Assembly: GCA_947650365.1 (NCBI GenBank)
Contig: CANTAL010000137.1
Span: 620,001-684,000 of the forward strand
Direction of reading: 5' to 3'
Source of the DNA: Chamaelirium japonicum
Taxonomy: Eukaryota; Streptophyta; Magnoliopsida; Liliales; Melanthiaceae
Length of the DNA: 64,000 nucleotides
Shown: piece by piece, positions 54,252 through 64,000 of the stretch
How positions within the stretch are numbered: the first letter of the stretch is position 1
How the letters are laid out: each line of letters opens with the position of its first letter
The notes under the pieces: model-generated
The model's input: only the letters and a program-made list of their open reading frames with translations
Told to the model about the DNA's origin: nothing
The model's database searches: none
Translations under genes and position numbers: made by a program

Positions 54252-57200
54252 CATTCTAATTCATTCGTATGATCCATTCTAATTCATTTGTATCCATTCT
54301 ATTTCATTCGCACGATCCATTCTAATTCATTCATGCAATCTATTCTAATTCATTCATACGATCTATTCAAATTCATTCGTACGATCCATTCTAATTCATT
54401 CATACAATCCATTCTAATTTATTCGCACGAATGTATCCATTCTAATTCATTCGTACGATCCATTCTAATTCATTCGCACAATCTATTCTAATTCAGTCAT
54501 ACGATCCATTCTAATTCATTCGCACGAATGTATCCATTCTAATTCATTCATACGATCCATTCTACTTCATTCGTACTATCCGTTCTAATTCACTCATACG
54601 ATCCATTCTAATTCATTCATACGATCCATTCTAATTCATTCGCAAGAATATATCCATTCTAATTCTTTCGTACGATGCATTCTAATTCATTCGTACGATC
54701 CATTCTAATTCATTCATTTGATCCATTCTAATTCATTCGTACGATCCATTCTAATTCATTCGTCCGATCCATTCTAATTCATTCGCATGAATGTATCCAT
54801 TCTAATTCATTCGTACGATCCATTCTAATTCATTCGCACGATCCATTCTAATTCATTCGTACGATCCATTCTAATTCATTCATACGATCTATTCTAATTC
54901 ATTCATACGATCCATTCTACTTTATTCGTACTATCCGTTCTAATTCACTCATATGATCCATTCTAATTCATTCATACGATCCATTCTAATTCATTCGCAC
55001 GAATATATCCATTCTAATTCTTTCGTACGATGCATTCTAATTCATTCGTACGATCCATTCTAATTCATTCGTACGATCCATTCTAATTCATTCGTACGAT
55101 CCATTCTAATTCATTCGTCCGATCCATTCTAATTCATTCGCAGGAATGTATCCATTCTAATTCATTCGTACGATCCATTCTAATTCATTCACACGATCCA
55201 TTCTAATTCATTCGCACGATCCATTCTAATTCATTCATACGATCTATTCTAATTCAATCTTACTCATTGGTACGATTCATTCTTACTCATTGGTACGATC
55301 CATTCTAATTCATTCATTCGCATAATTCATTCTATTTCATTCGTACGATTCATTCTTACTCATTGGTACGATCCATTCTATTTCATTCGCACGAATGTAT
55401 CCATTCTAATTCATTCGTACGAATCCATTCTAATTCATTCGTACAATCTATTCTATTTCATTCGTACGATCCATTCTAATCCATTCTAATTCATTCGTAC
55501 GATCCATTCTTACTCGTTCGTATGATCCATTCTAATTCATTCGTATGATCCATTCTACGATCCATTCTAATTCATTCGTACATTCCATTCTAATTCAATA
55601 GCACGATCCATGCTAATGAATTAGAATGGATCGTACGATCCAATCTAATTCATTCATACGATCCATTCTTACTCATTCGTATGATCTATTCTAATTCAAT
55701 CGTACGATCTATTCTAATTCATTCGTATGATCCATTCTAATTCCTTCGAACGATCCATTCTAATTCATTCGTATGATCCATTCTAATTCATTCGTACAAT
55801 CCATTCTAATTCATTAGTACGATCCATTCTAATTCATTCGCGCAATCTTTTCTAATTCATTCGTACGATCCATTCTAATTCATTCGTACGATCCATTCTA
55901 ATTAATTCATACAATCCATTCTAATTTATTCGCACGAATGTATCCATTCTAATTCATTCGTACGATCCATTCTAATTCATTAATATGATCCATTCTAATT
56001 CATTCGTACGATCCATTCTAATTCATTCGTAGGATCCATTCAAATTCATTCGTACAATCTATTCTATTTCATTCGTACGATCCATTCTTACTCATTCGTA
56101 TGATCCATTCTAATTCATTCGGACGAATGTATCCATTCTAATTTATTCGTATGATCCATTCTAATTCATTCGTACGATCTATTCTAATTCATTCGTACGA
56201 TCCATTCTTACTCATTCGTATGATCCATTCTAATTCATTCATACAATCCATTCTAATTCTTTCACATGATCCATTCTATTTCATTCATACGATCCATTCT
56301 AATTCATTCGCACAATCCATTCTATTTCATTCGTACGATCCATTCTTACTCATTGGTACGATCCATTCTAATTCATTCGCACGAATGTATCCATTCTAAT
56401 TTATTCGTACGAATCCATTCTAATTCATTCGTACAATCCATTCTATTTCATTCGTACGATCCATTCTTACTCATTCGTATGATCCATTCTAATTCATTCG
56501 CACGAATGTATCCATTCTAAATCATTCATACGATCCATTCTAATTCATTCATACGATCCATTCTAAATCATTCGTAATATCCATTCTATTTCATTCGTAC
56601 GATCAATTCTAATTCATTAGCACGATCCATTCTAATTCATTCGTACGATCCATTCAAATTCATTCGCACGATCCATTCTAATTCATTCGTATAATCCATT
56701 CTATTTCATTCGTACGATCTATTCTTACTCATTCGTATGATCCATTCTAATTCATTCGCACGAATGTATCCATTCTAATCCATTCGTACGATCCATTCTA
56801 ATCAATTTGTACGATCCATTCTAATTCATTCGCATGAATGTAACCATTCTAATTCATTCATTTGATCCATTCTAATTCATTCGTACGATCCATTCTAATT
56901 CATTCGTCCGATCCATTCTAATTCATTCGCACGAATGTATCCATTCTAAACCATTCATACGATCCATTCTAATTTATTCGTATGATCCATTCTAATTCAT
57001 TCGTAAGATCCATTCTAATTCATTCGTACGATCCATTCTAATTCATTCGTACGATCCATTCTAATTCATTCGCACGAATGTATCCATTCTAGTTCATTCG
57101 TACGATCCATTCTAATTCATTCGTACGATCCATTCTAATTCATTCGCAAGATCCATTCTAATTCATTCGTACGATCCATTCTAATTTATTCGCACGAATG

Positions 57201-58460
57201 TATCCATTCTAATTCATTCGTACATACGATCCATTCTAATTCATTCGCACGAATGTATCCATTCTAATTTATTTGTATAATCCATTCTATTTCATTCGTA
57301 CGATCCATTCTTACTCATTCGTATGATCCATTCTAATTCATTCGCACGAATGTATCCATTCTAATTCATTCGTACGATCCATTCTAATTCATTCGCACTA
57401 TCCATTCTAATTCATTCGTACGATCCATTCTAATTCATTCGTATGATCCATTCTAATTTATTCGTTCAAATATATCCATTCTAATTCATTCGTACGATCC
57501 ATTCTAATTCATTCGCACGATCCATTCTAATTCATTCGCACGAATGTATCCATTCTAATTCATTTGCACGATCCATTCTAATTCATTCCTATGATCTATT
57601 CTAATTTATTCGTACGATCCATTCTAATTCATTCGCTCGAATTTATCCATTCTAATTCATTCGTACGATCCATTCTAATTCGTTCATATGATCCATTCTA
57701 ATTCGTTCGTACGATCCATTCTAATTCATTCGTACGATCCATTCTAATTCGTTTGTACGATCCATTCTAATTCATTCGTATGATCCATTCTAATTCATTC
57801 CTACGATTTATTCTAATTCATTCGCTCGAATATATCCATTCTAATTCATTCGTTCGATCCATTCTAATTCATTCGCACGATCCATTCTAATTCATTCGTA
57901 TGATCCATTCTAATCCATTCGTAAGATCCATTCTAATTCATTCGTACGATCCATTCTAATTCATTTGTACGATCTATTCTAATTCATTCGCACGAATGTA
58001 TCCATTCTAGTTCATTCGTACGATCCATTCTAATTCATTCGTACGATCCATTCTAATTCATTCGCACGATCCATTCTAATTCATTCGTACGATCAATTCA
58101 AATTCATTCATACGATCCATTCTAATTCATTCGTACGATCCATTCTAATTCATTCATACAATCCATTCTAATTCATTCGTACGATCCATTCTAATTCACT
58201 CATACGATCCATTCTAATACATTCATACGATCCATTCTAATTCATTTGGACGAATATATCCATTCTAATTCATTCGTACGATCCATTCTAATTCCTTTGT
58301 ACGATCCATTCTAATTCATTCGTACGATCCATTCTAATTCATTCGTACGATCTATTCTAATTCATTCGTACGATCCATTCTAATTCAGTCGTACGATCCA
58401 TTCTAATTCATTCGTACGATCCATTCTAATTCATTCGTACAATCTATTCTAATTCATCCG
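54252..58460 (+). repeat. Forward block, 54.3 kb (longest, about 4.2 kb)
   Basis: About 178 forward units, broken only by one reverse unit at about 55615-55637. It contains a tandem duplication of about 355 bp (54540-55230), many CTATTTC-CTTACTC cassettes between 56070 and 57320, and a copy of 420-756 at its end. It ends CATCCGTACGAATGG. Confidence 0.92.
54540..55230 (+). repeat. Tandem duplication of about 355 bp
   Basis: The rare unit ACTATCCGTTCTAATTCAC occurs at 54575 and 54930. Each copy is followed by a CGCA(A/C)GAATATATCC 28-mer, then CTTTCGTACGATGC. A related unit is at about 23370. Confidence 0.82.
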
Positions 58461-58680
58461 TACGAATGGATACATTCGTGTGAATGAATTAGAATGGATC
58501 GTACGAATGAGTAAGAATGGATCGTACGAATGAAATAGAATGGATTGCACGAATGAATTAGAATGGATCGTACGAATGAATTAGAATGGATCGTGTGAAA
58601 GAATTAGAATGGATTGTTTGAATGAATTAGAATGGATCGTACGAAGGAATTAGAATGGATACATTTGTGCGAATGGATCC
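58130..58680. repeat. Segmental duplication A, distant fragment
   Basis: Matches about 423-950 at an offset of 57707 (checked at 491 and 753): TTCACTCATACG, ATACATTCATACG, a TTTGGACGAATATATCC 28-mer, then the flip and the GATTGCACG unit. Confidence 0.85.
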
Positions 58681-58774
58681 TACGAATGAATTAGAATGGA
58701 TCGTATGAAAGACTAGAATGGATTCTATGAATGAATTAGAATGGATCGTGCGAATGAATTCGAATGGATCGTAC
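58461..58774 (-). repeat. Reverse block, 58.5 kb
   Basis: About 13 reverse units. The first 170 bp copy 757-930. One unit is shortened (GAAAGACTAGAATGG near 58707). It ends GTACGAATTCATTC. Confidence 0.91.
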
Positions 58775-60119
58775 GAATTCATTCTAATTCATACGATCCA
58801 TTCTAATTCATTCGTCCGATCCATTCTAATTCATTCGCACGATCCATTCTTACTCATTGGTATGATCCATTCTAATCCATTCGTACGATCCATTCTAATT
58901 CATTCGTATGATCCATTCTAATTAATTCGTATGATCCATTCTAATTCATTCGTACGATCCATTTTAATTCATTCATACAATCCATTCTAATTCATTCCGT
59001 ACGATCCATTCTAATTCATTCGTACGATCCATTCTATTTCATTCGTACGATCCATTCTTACTCATTGGTACGATCCATTCTAATTCATTCGCATGAATGT
59101 ATCCATTCTAATTCATTCGTACGAATCCATTCTAATTCATTCGCACGATCCATTCTAATTCATTCGCACAATCTAATCTATTTCATTTGTACGATCCATT
59201 CTTACTCATTCGTATGATCCATTCTAATTCATTCGGACGAATGTATCCATTCTAATTTATTCGTACGATCCATTCTAATTCATTCGTACGATCCATTCTA
59301 ATTCATTCGTACGATCCATTCTAATTCATTCGTATGATCCATTCTAATTAATTCGTATGATCCATTCTAATTCATTCGTACGATCCATTCTAATTCATTC
59401 ATACAATCCATTCTAATTCATTCGCACGAATGTATCCATTCTAATTAATTCGTACGATCCATTCTAATTCATTCATACAATCAATTCTAATTTATTCCGT
59501 ACGATCCATTCTAATTCATTCGCTCGAACGTATCCATTCTAATCCATTCGTACGATCCATTCTAATCCATTCGTACGATCCATTCTATTTCATTCGTACG
59601 ATCCATTCTATTCCATTCGTACGATCCATTCTAATTCATTCGTATGATCCATTCTAATCCATTCACACAATCCATTCTATTTCATTCGTACGATCCATTC
59701 TTACTCATTCGTACGATCCATTCTAATTCATTCGCACGATCCATTCTAATTCCTTTGTACGATCCATTCTAATTCATTCATACAATCCATTCTAATTCTT
59801 TCACACGATCCATTCTAATTCTTTCACACGATCCATTCTAATTCATTCGTACGATCCATTCTAATTCATTCGTGCAATCCATTCTATTTCATTCGTACGA
59901 TCCATTCTAATTCATTCGCACGAATGTATCCATTCTAATTCATTCGTACGAATCCATTCTAATTCATTCGCACGATCCATTCTAATTCAATCGCACAATC
60001 TATTCTATTTCATTCGTACGATCCATTCTTACTCATTGGTATGATCCATTCTAATTCATTCGGACGAATGTATCCATTCTAATTTTTTCGTACGATCCAT
60101 TCTAATTCATTCGTACGAT
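58775..60119 (+). repeat. Forward block, 58.8 kb
   Basis: About 57 forward units. Positions 58811-59110 match 19850-20170 at an offset of about 38960 (CTTACTCATTGG marker). Positions 59330-59460 match 20730-20860. It ends GTACGATCCGAATG. Confidence 0.91.
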
Positions 60120-60330
60120 CCGAATGAATTAGAATGGATCATACGAATGAGTAAGAATGGATCGTACGAATGAAATAGAATAGATTGTACGAATGAATTA
60201 GAATGGATCCTACGAATGAATTAGAATGGATCGTGTGAAAGATTTATAATGGATTGTATGAATGAATTAGAATGGATCGTATGAATGAATTAGAATGGAT
60301 CGTGCGAATGAATTCGAATGGATCGTACGA
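60120..60330 (-). repeat. Reverse block, 60.1 kb
   Basis: Nine reverse units, all belonging to the junction module also found at 53.3 and 62.0 kb. It ends GTACGAATTCATTC. Confidence 0.91.
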
Positions 60331-61250
60331 ATTCATTCTAATTCATTCATACAATCCATTCCAATTCTTTCACACGATCCATTCTAATTCATTCGTACGT
60401 TCCATTCTAATTCATTAGCACGATCCATGCTAATTCATTCGTTCGATCAATTCTAATTCATTACCACGATCCATTCTAATTCATTCGTACGATCCATTCT
60501 AATTCATTCGCACGATCCATTCTAATTCATTCATAGGATCCATTCTAATTCATTCATACGATCTATTCTAATTCTTTCACACGAATGTATCCATTCTAAT
60601 TCATTCGCACGAATGTATCCATTCTAATTCATTCGTACGATCCATTCGAATTAATTCGCACGATTCATTCTAATTCATTCATATGATCCCTTCTAATTCA
60701 TTCATACAATCCATTCTAATTCTTTCACACGATCCATTCTAATTCATTCGTACGATCCATTCTAATTCATTCGTACAATCCATTCTATTTCATTCGTACG
60801 ATCCATTCTTACTCATTCGTATGATCCATTCGAATTCATTCGTATGATCCATTCTACTTCATTCGTACGATCCATTATAATTCATTCGTACGATCCATTC
60901 TAATTCATTCATACAATCCATTCTAATTCTTTCACACGATCCATTCTAATTCATTCGTAGGATCCATTCTAATTCATTCGTACAATCTATTCTATTTCAT
61001 TCGTACGATCCATTCTTACTCATTCGTATGATCCATTCTAATTCATTCGTATGATCTATTCTAATTCATTCGTAGGATCCATTCTAATTCATTCGTACGA
61101 TCCATTCTAATTCATTCGCACAATCCATTCTAATTCATTCAAACGATCAATTCTAATTCATTCATACGATCCATTCTAATTCATTCCTACAATCCATTCT
61201 AATTCATTCGCCCGATCCATTCTAATTCATTCATACGATCCATTCTATTC

Positions 61251-61272
61251 GAATGGATCATGCGATCCATTC
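61251..61272. repeat. Hairpin mini-inversion (loop ATGC)
   Basis: Same 9-bp arms and ATGC loop as at 5292; first of two copies 96 bp apart (second at 61347-61368). Confidence 0.95.
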
Positions 61273-61346
61273 GAATTCATTCGCACAATCCATTCTATTT
61301 CATTCGTACGATCCATTCTAATTCATTCATACGATCCATTCTATTC

Positions 61347-61368
61347 GAATGGATCATGCGATCCATTC
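61347..61368. repeat. Hairpin mini-inversion (loop ATGC)
   Basis: Second copy in the 96-bp tandem duplication, identical in arms and loop to the one at 61251. Confidence 0.95.
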
Positions 61369-61668
61369 GAATTCATTCGCACAATCCATTCTATTTCATT
61401 CATACGATCCATTCTAATTTATTCGTACAATCCATTCTATTTCATTTGTACGATCCATTCTTACTCATTCGTATGATCCATTCTAATTCATTCGTACGAT
61501 CCATTCTAATTCATTTGTACGATCCATTCGAATTCATTCGTACAATCCATTCTATTTCATTCGTACGATCCATTCTTACTCATTCGTATGATCCATTCTA
61601 ATTCATTCGCAGGAATGTATCCATTCTAATTCATTCATACAATCCATTCTAATTCATTTCGTACGATT

Positions 61669-61710
61669 CATTCTAATTCATTCGTACGATCGTACGAATG
61701 AATTAGAATG
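61669..61710. repeat. 42-bp perfect palindrome at a flip
   Basis: Arms 61669-61689 and 61690-61710 meet in CGATCG, the same centre as at 31476 and 47460 although this site lies outside duplication B. Confidence 0.95.
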
Positions 61711-62235
61711 GATCGTACGAATGAATTAGAATAGATTGTGCGAATGAATTAGAATGGATCGTACGAATGAATTAGAATGGATCGTACGAATGAATAAGAA
61801 TGGATCATACGAATGAGTAAGAATGGATCGTACGAATGAATTAGAATGGATCGTACGAATGAATTAGAATGGATTGTACGAATGAATTAGAATGGATACA
61901 TTCGTGCGAATGAATTAGAATGGATCGGATGAATGAATTAGAATGGATCGTACGAATGAATTAGAATGGATCGTACGATTGAATTAGAATGGATTGTACG
62001 AATAAATTAGAATGGATACATTCGTCCGAATGAATTAGAATGGATCATACGAATGAGTAAGAATGGATCATACGAATGAAATAGAATAGATTGTACGAAT
62101 GAATTAGAATGGATCCTACGAATGAATTAGAATGGATCGTGTGAAAGAATTAGAATGGATTGTATGAATGAATTAGAATAGATCGTATGAATGAATTAGA
62201 ATGGATCGTGCGAATGAATTCGAATGGATCGTACG
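61690..62235 (-). repeat. Reverse block, 61.7 kb
   Basis: About 23 reverse units. The final 220 bp are the junction module, 1906 bp downstream of the copy ending at 60330. It ends GTACGAATTCATTC. Confidence 0.91.
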
Positions 62236-63370
62236 AATTCATTCTAATTCATTCATACAATCCATTCTAATTCTTTCACACGATCCATTCTAATTCATTC
62301 GTACGTTCCATTCTAATTCATTAGCACGAACCATCCTAATTCATTCGTTCGATCAATTCTAATTCATTAGCACGATCCATTCTAATTCATTCGTACGATC
62401 CATTCTAATTCATTCGCACGATCCATTCTAATTCATTCATAGGATCCATTCTAATTCATTCATATGATCTATTCTAATTCCTTCGCACGAATGTATCCGT
62501 TCTAATTCATTCGCACGAATATATCCATTCAAATTCATTCGTACGATCCATTCTAATTCATTCGTACGATCCATTCAAATTTATTCATACGATCTATTCT
62601 AATTCATTCATACAATCCATTCTAATTCTTTCACACGATCCATTCTAATTCATTCGTACGATCCATTCTAATTCATTCGCACAATCTATTCTAATTCATT
62701 CGTACGATCCATTCTAATTCTTTCACAAGATCCATTCTAATTCATTCGTACGATCCATTCTAATTCATTTTTACAATCCATTCTATTTCATTCGTACGAT
62801 TCATTCTTACTCATTCGTATGATCCATTCTAATTCATTCGCACGAATGTATCCATTCTAATTCATTCGTACGATCCATTCTAATTCATTCGTACGATCCA
62901 TTCTAATTCATTCAGACGATCCATTCTAATTCATTCATACAATCCATTCTAATTCATTCGCACGATCCATTCGAATTCATTCGCATGATCCATTCTAATT
63001 CATTCATACGATCCATTCTAATTCATTCGCACAATCCATTCGAATTCTTTCGCACGATCCATTCTAATTCATTCGCACGAATGTATCCATTCTAATTCAT
63101 TCGTATGATCCATTCTAATTCATTCGTACAATCCATTCTTATTCCTTCGTACGATCCATTCTAATTCATTAATTAATTCTTACGATCCATTCTAATTCAT
63201 TCGCACAATCTATTCTAATTCATTCATACGATCCATTCTAATTCATTCGTACGATCCATTCTAATTCATTCATACGATCCAGTCTAATTCATTCGCACGA
63301 ATATATCTATTCTAATTCATTCGTACGATCCATTCTAATTCATTCGTACAATCCATCCTATTTCATTCGT
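62236..63370 (+). repeat. Forward block, 62.2 kb
   Basis: About 48 forward units, one disrupted (TTCATTAATTAATTCTTACG near 63164). It ends in the 18-bp palindrome TTCATTCGTACGAATGAA. Confidence 0.91.
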
Positions 63371-63783
63371 ACGAATGAATTAGAATGGATATATTCGTGC
63401 AAATGAATTAGAATGGATCATACGAATGAGTAAGAATGCATCGTATGAATGAAATAGAATGGATCGTATGAAGGAATTAGAATGGATCATACGAATGAAT
63501 TAGAATGGATCGTATGAACGAATTAGAATGGATCGTGTGAAAGAATTAGAATGGATTGAATTAGAATAGATCGTACGAATGAGTAAGAATGGATCGTACG
63601 AATGAAATAGAATGGATTATACGAATGAATTAGAATGGATCGTACGAATGAATTAGAATGGATTGTGTGAAAGAATTAGAATGGATTGTATGAATGAATT
63701 AGAATGGATCCTATGAATGAATTAGAATGGATCGTACGAATGTAATAGAATGGATCGTACGTATAAATTAGAATGGATACATT
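63371..63783 (-). repeat. Reverse block, 63.4 kb
   Basis: About 17 reverse units, one deleted in the middle (GGATTGAATTAGAATAG near 63553). It ends GGATACATTCCAATTC. Confidence 0.9.
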
Positions 63784-64000
63784 CCAATTCATTCATACAA
63801 TCTATTCTAATTCATTCGTATGATCCATTCTAATTCATTCGTACAATCCATTCTATTTCATTCGTACGATCCATTCTTACTCATTCGTATGATCCATTCT
63901 AATTCATTCGCACGAATGTATCCATTCTAATTCATTCGTACGATCCATTCTAATTCATTCATACAATCCATTCTAATTCTTTCACACGATCTATTCTAAT
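63784..64000 (+). repeat. Forward block at right edge
   Basis: Nine forward units with the CTATTTC-CTTACTC cassette. The array runs off the window end in mid-unit, so the satellite is longer than 64 kb; at position 1 it likewise starts inside the array. Confidence 0.92.

Larger units (their letters stand above)
61180..61400 (+). repeat. Tandem 96-bp duplication with mini-inversion
   Basis: The hairpin (loop ATGC) and the following TCGAATTCATTCGCACAATCC unit occur twice, 96 bp apart, next to the CCTACAATCC / CGCCCGATCC units that also precede it at 5227 and 5620. Confidence 0.85.
60331..61689 (+). repeat. Forward block, 60.3 kb
   Basis: About 58 forward units. The first 330 bp repeat 53530-53860 and 62236-62560. 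Two hairpin mini-inversions lie at 61251-61272 and 61347-61368, 96 bp apart. It ends at the centre of the palindrome 61669-61710. Confidence 0.91.
1..64000. repeat. Satellite array of 23-bp units (with a 28-bp variant) filling the whole window
   Basis: Every line of the window resolves into a unit that starts GATCCATTCTAATT and ends CATTCGTAC, or its complement. Successive GATCC starts are 23 bp apart, or 28 bp where AATGT is inserted (CACGAATGTATCC instead of TACGATCC). Units differ mostly at the two CpGs of CGTACG (CATACG, GTATGA, GTACAA, CACACG) and in the middle (CTAATT to CTTACT, CTATTT, CTAATC). The forward strand is pyrimidine-rich (6 C against 2 G per unit), so GC skew flips at each orientation change. 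I saw no stretch longer than about 30 bp that is not this repeat. Family unknown to me; a chromosomal eukaryotic satellite is the likely class, and a centromeric or other heterochromatic location is inference. Confidence 0.97.

Noticed and set aside
56151-56520. Overlapping open frames of 82 and 84 codons, and similar ones at 19122-19307, 20161-20346, 54288-54491, 58718-58921 and 61260-61601
   Set aside because: They translate the repeat itself into a 23-residue period (IHSNSFVRSILIHS-type). They stay open only where variant units (CTTACTC, CTATTTC, TCGAATTC) lack the in-phase TAA. No start context, no known domain, no codon signature independent of the repeat.
1-64000. CRISPR array, because of short regular repeats
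   Set aside because: The 23-mers abut without unique spacers, all intervening sequence is the same unit, and there are no cas genes.
1-64000. Human satellite II/III or another CATTC-pentamer satellite
   Set aside because: The unit contains CATTC twice, but the period is 23 bp with a fixed CTAATT and GTACGATC core; no pentamer ladder is visible.
1-64000. CENP-B box as proof of a centromere
   Set aside because: TTCG is present in each unit, but the CGGG-containing right half of the CENP-B box is not. Centromere function cannot be claimed from sequence.
1-64000. Telomeric repeat or subtelomere marker
   Set aside because: No TTAGGG, TTAGG or TTTAGGG tracts seen on either strand.
1-64000. Transposon or virus-derived element embedded in the array
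   Set aside because: No stretch long enough to hold an element departs from the 23/28-bp pattern. Flips occur inside the satellite without target-site duplications or terminal repeats of another sequence.
1-64000. Orientation flips as pure assembly artefact
   Set aside because: Cannot be excluded without reads, but the junctions are base-precise, diverse, and shared between duplicates that differ by many substitutions, which random misjoins would not produce.

Overview
The whole 64-kb window is one block of satellite DNA. I found no protein-coding gene, RNA gene, transposon or single-copy sequence in it. The basic unit is 23 bp: it starts GATCCATTCTAATT and ends CATTCGTAC (about 35% GC). It is repeated roughly 2,700 times (estimate: window length divided by mean unit length). 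A second monomer type of 28 bp carries five extra bases (AATGT) after CACGA and is scattered through the array. Such an array, with mosaic higher-order structure and with variation concentrated at CpG, points to a eukaryotic chromosome, probably pericentromeric, subtelomeric or other heterochromatin. I do not recognise the satellite and cannot name the species.

The array is not uniformly head-to-tail. It is cut into about 69 blocks whose orientation alternates. 'Forward' (+) means the unit above reads on the + strand; 'reverse' (-) means its complement, which starts GTACGAATG and ends GGATC. Blocks run from about 70 bp to about 4.2 kb. From 16.8 to 19.3 kb the orientation flips about a dozen times in 2.5 kb. 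Many junctions are short palindromes built from the unit itself (centres CGTACG, CGATCG, GAATGCATTC, GAATTC), and several are perfect palindromes of 34 to 58 bp.

On top of this lies a mosaic of segmental copies. Positions 1-5100 recur at 7113-12320, with a third partial copy at 5792-6740 and a fourth at about 58130-58680. Positions 28465-34690 recur at 42470-48870, and 23450-24450 at 37385-38310, both about 14 kb apart. Shorter tandem duplications of about 96, 355, 395, 466 and 680 bp also occur. Orientation junctions are copied inside these duplicates, so many inversions predate the duplications. At the smallest scale, a cassette of three 23-mers plus one 28-mer (about 97 bp) recurs dozens of times in both orientations.

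The open reading frames in the window are by-products of the repeat. Because 23 is not a multiple of 3, three units give a 23-codon period. Frames stay open only where variant units have lost the TAA in CTAATT.
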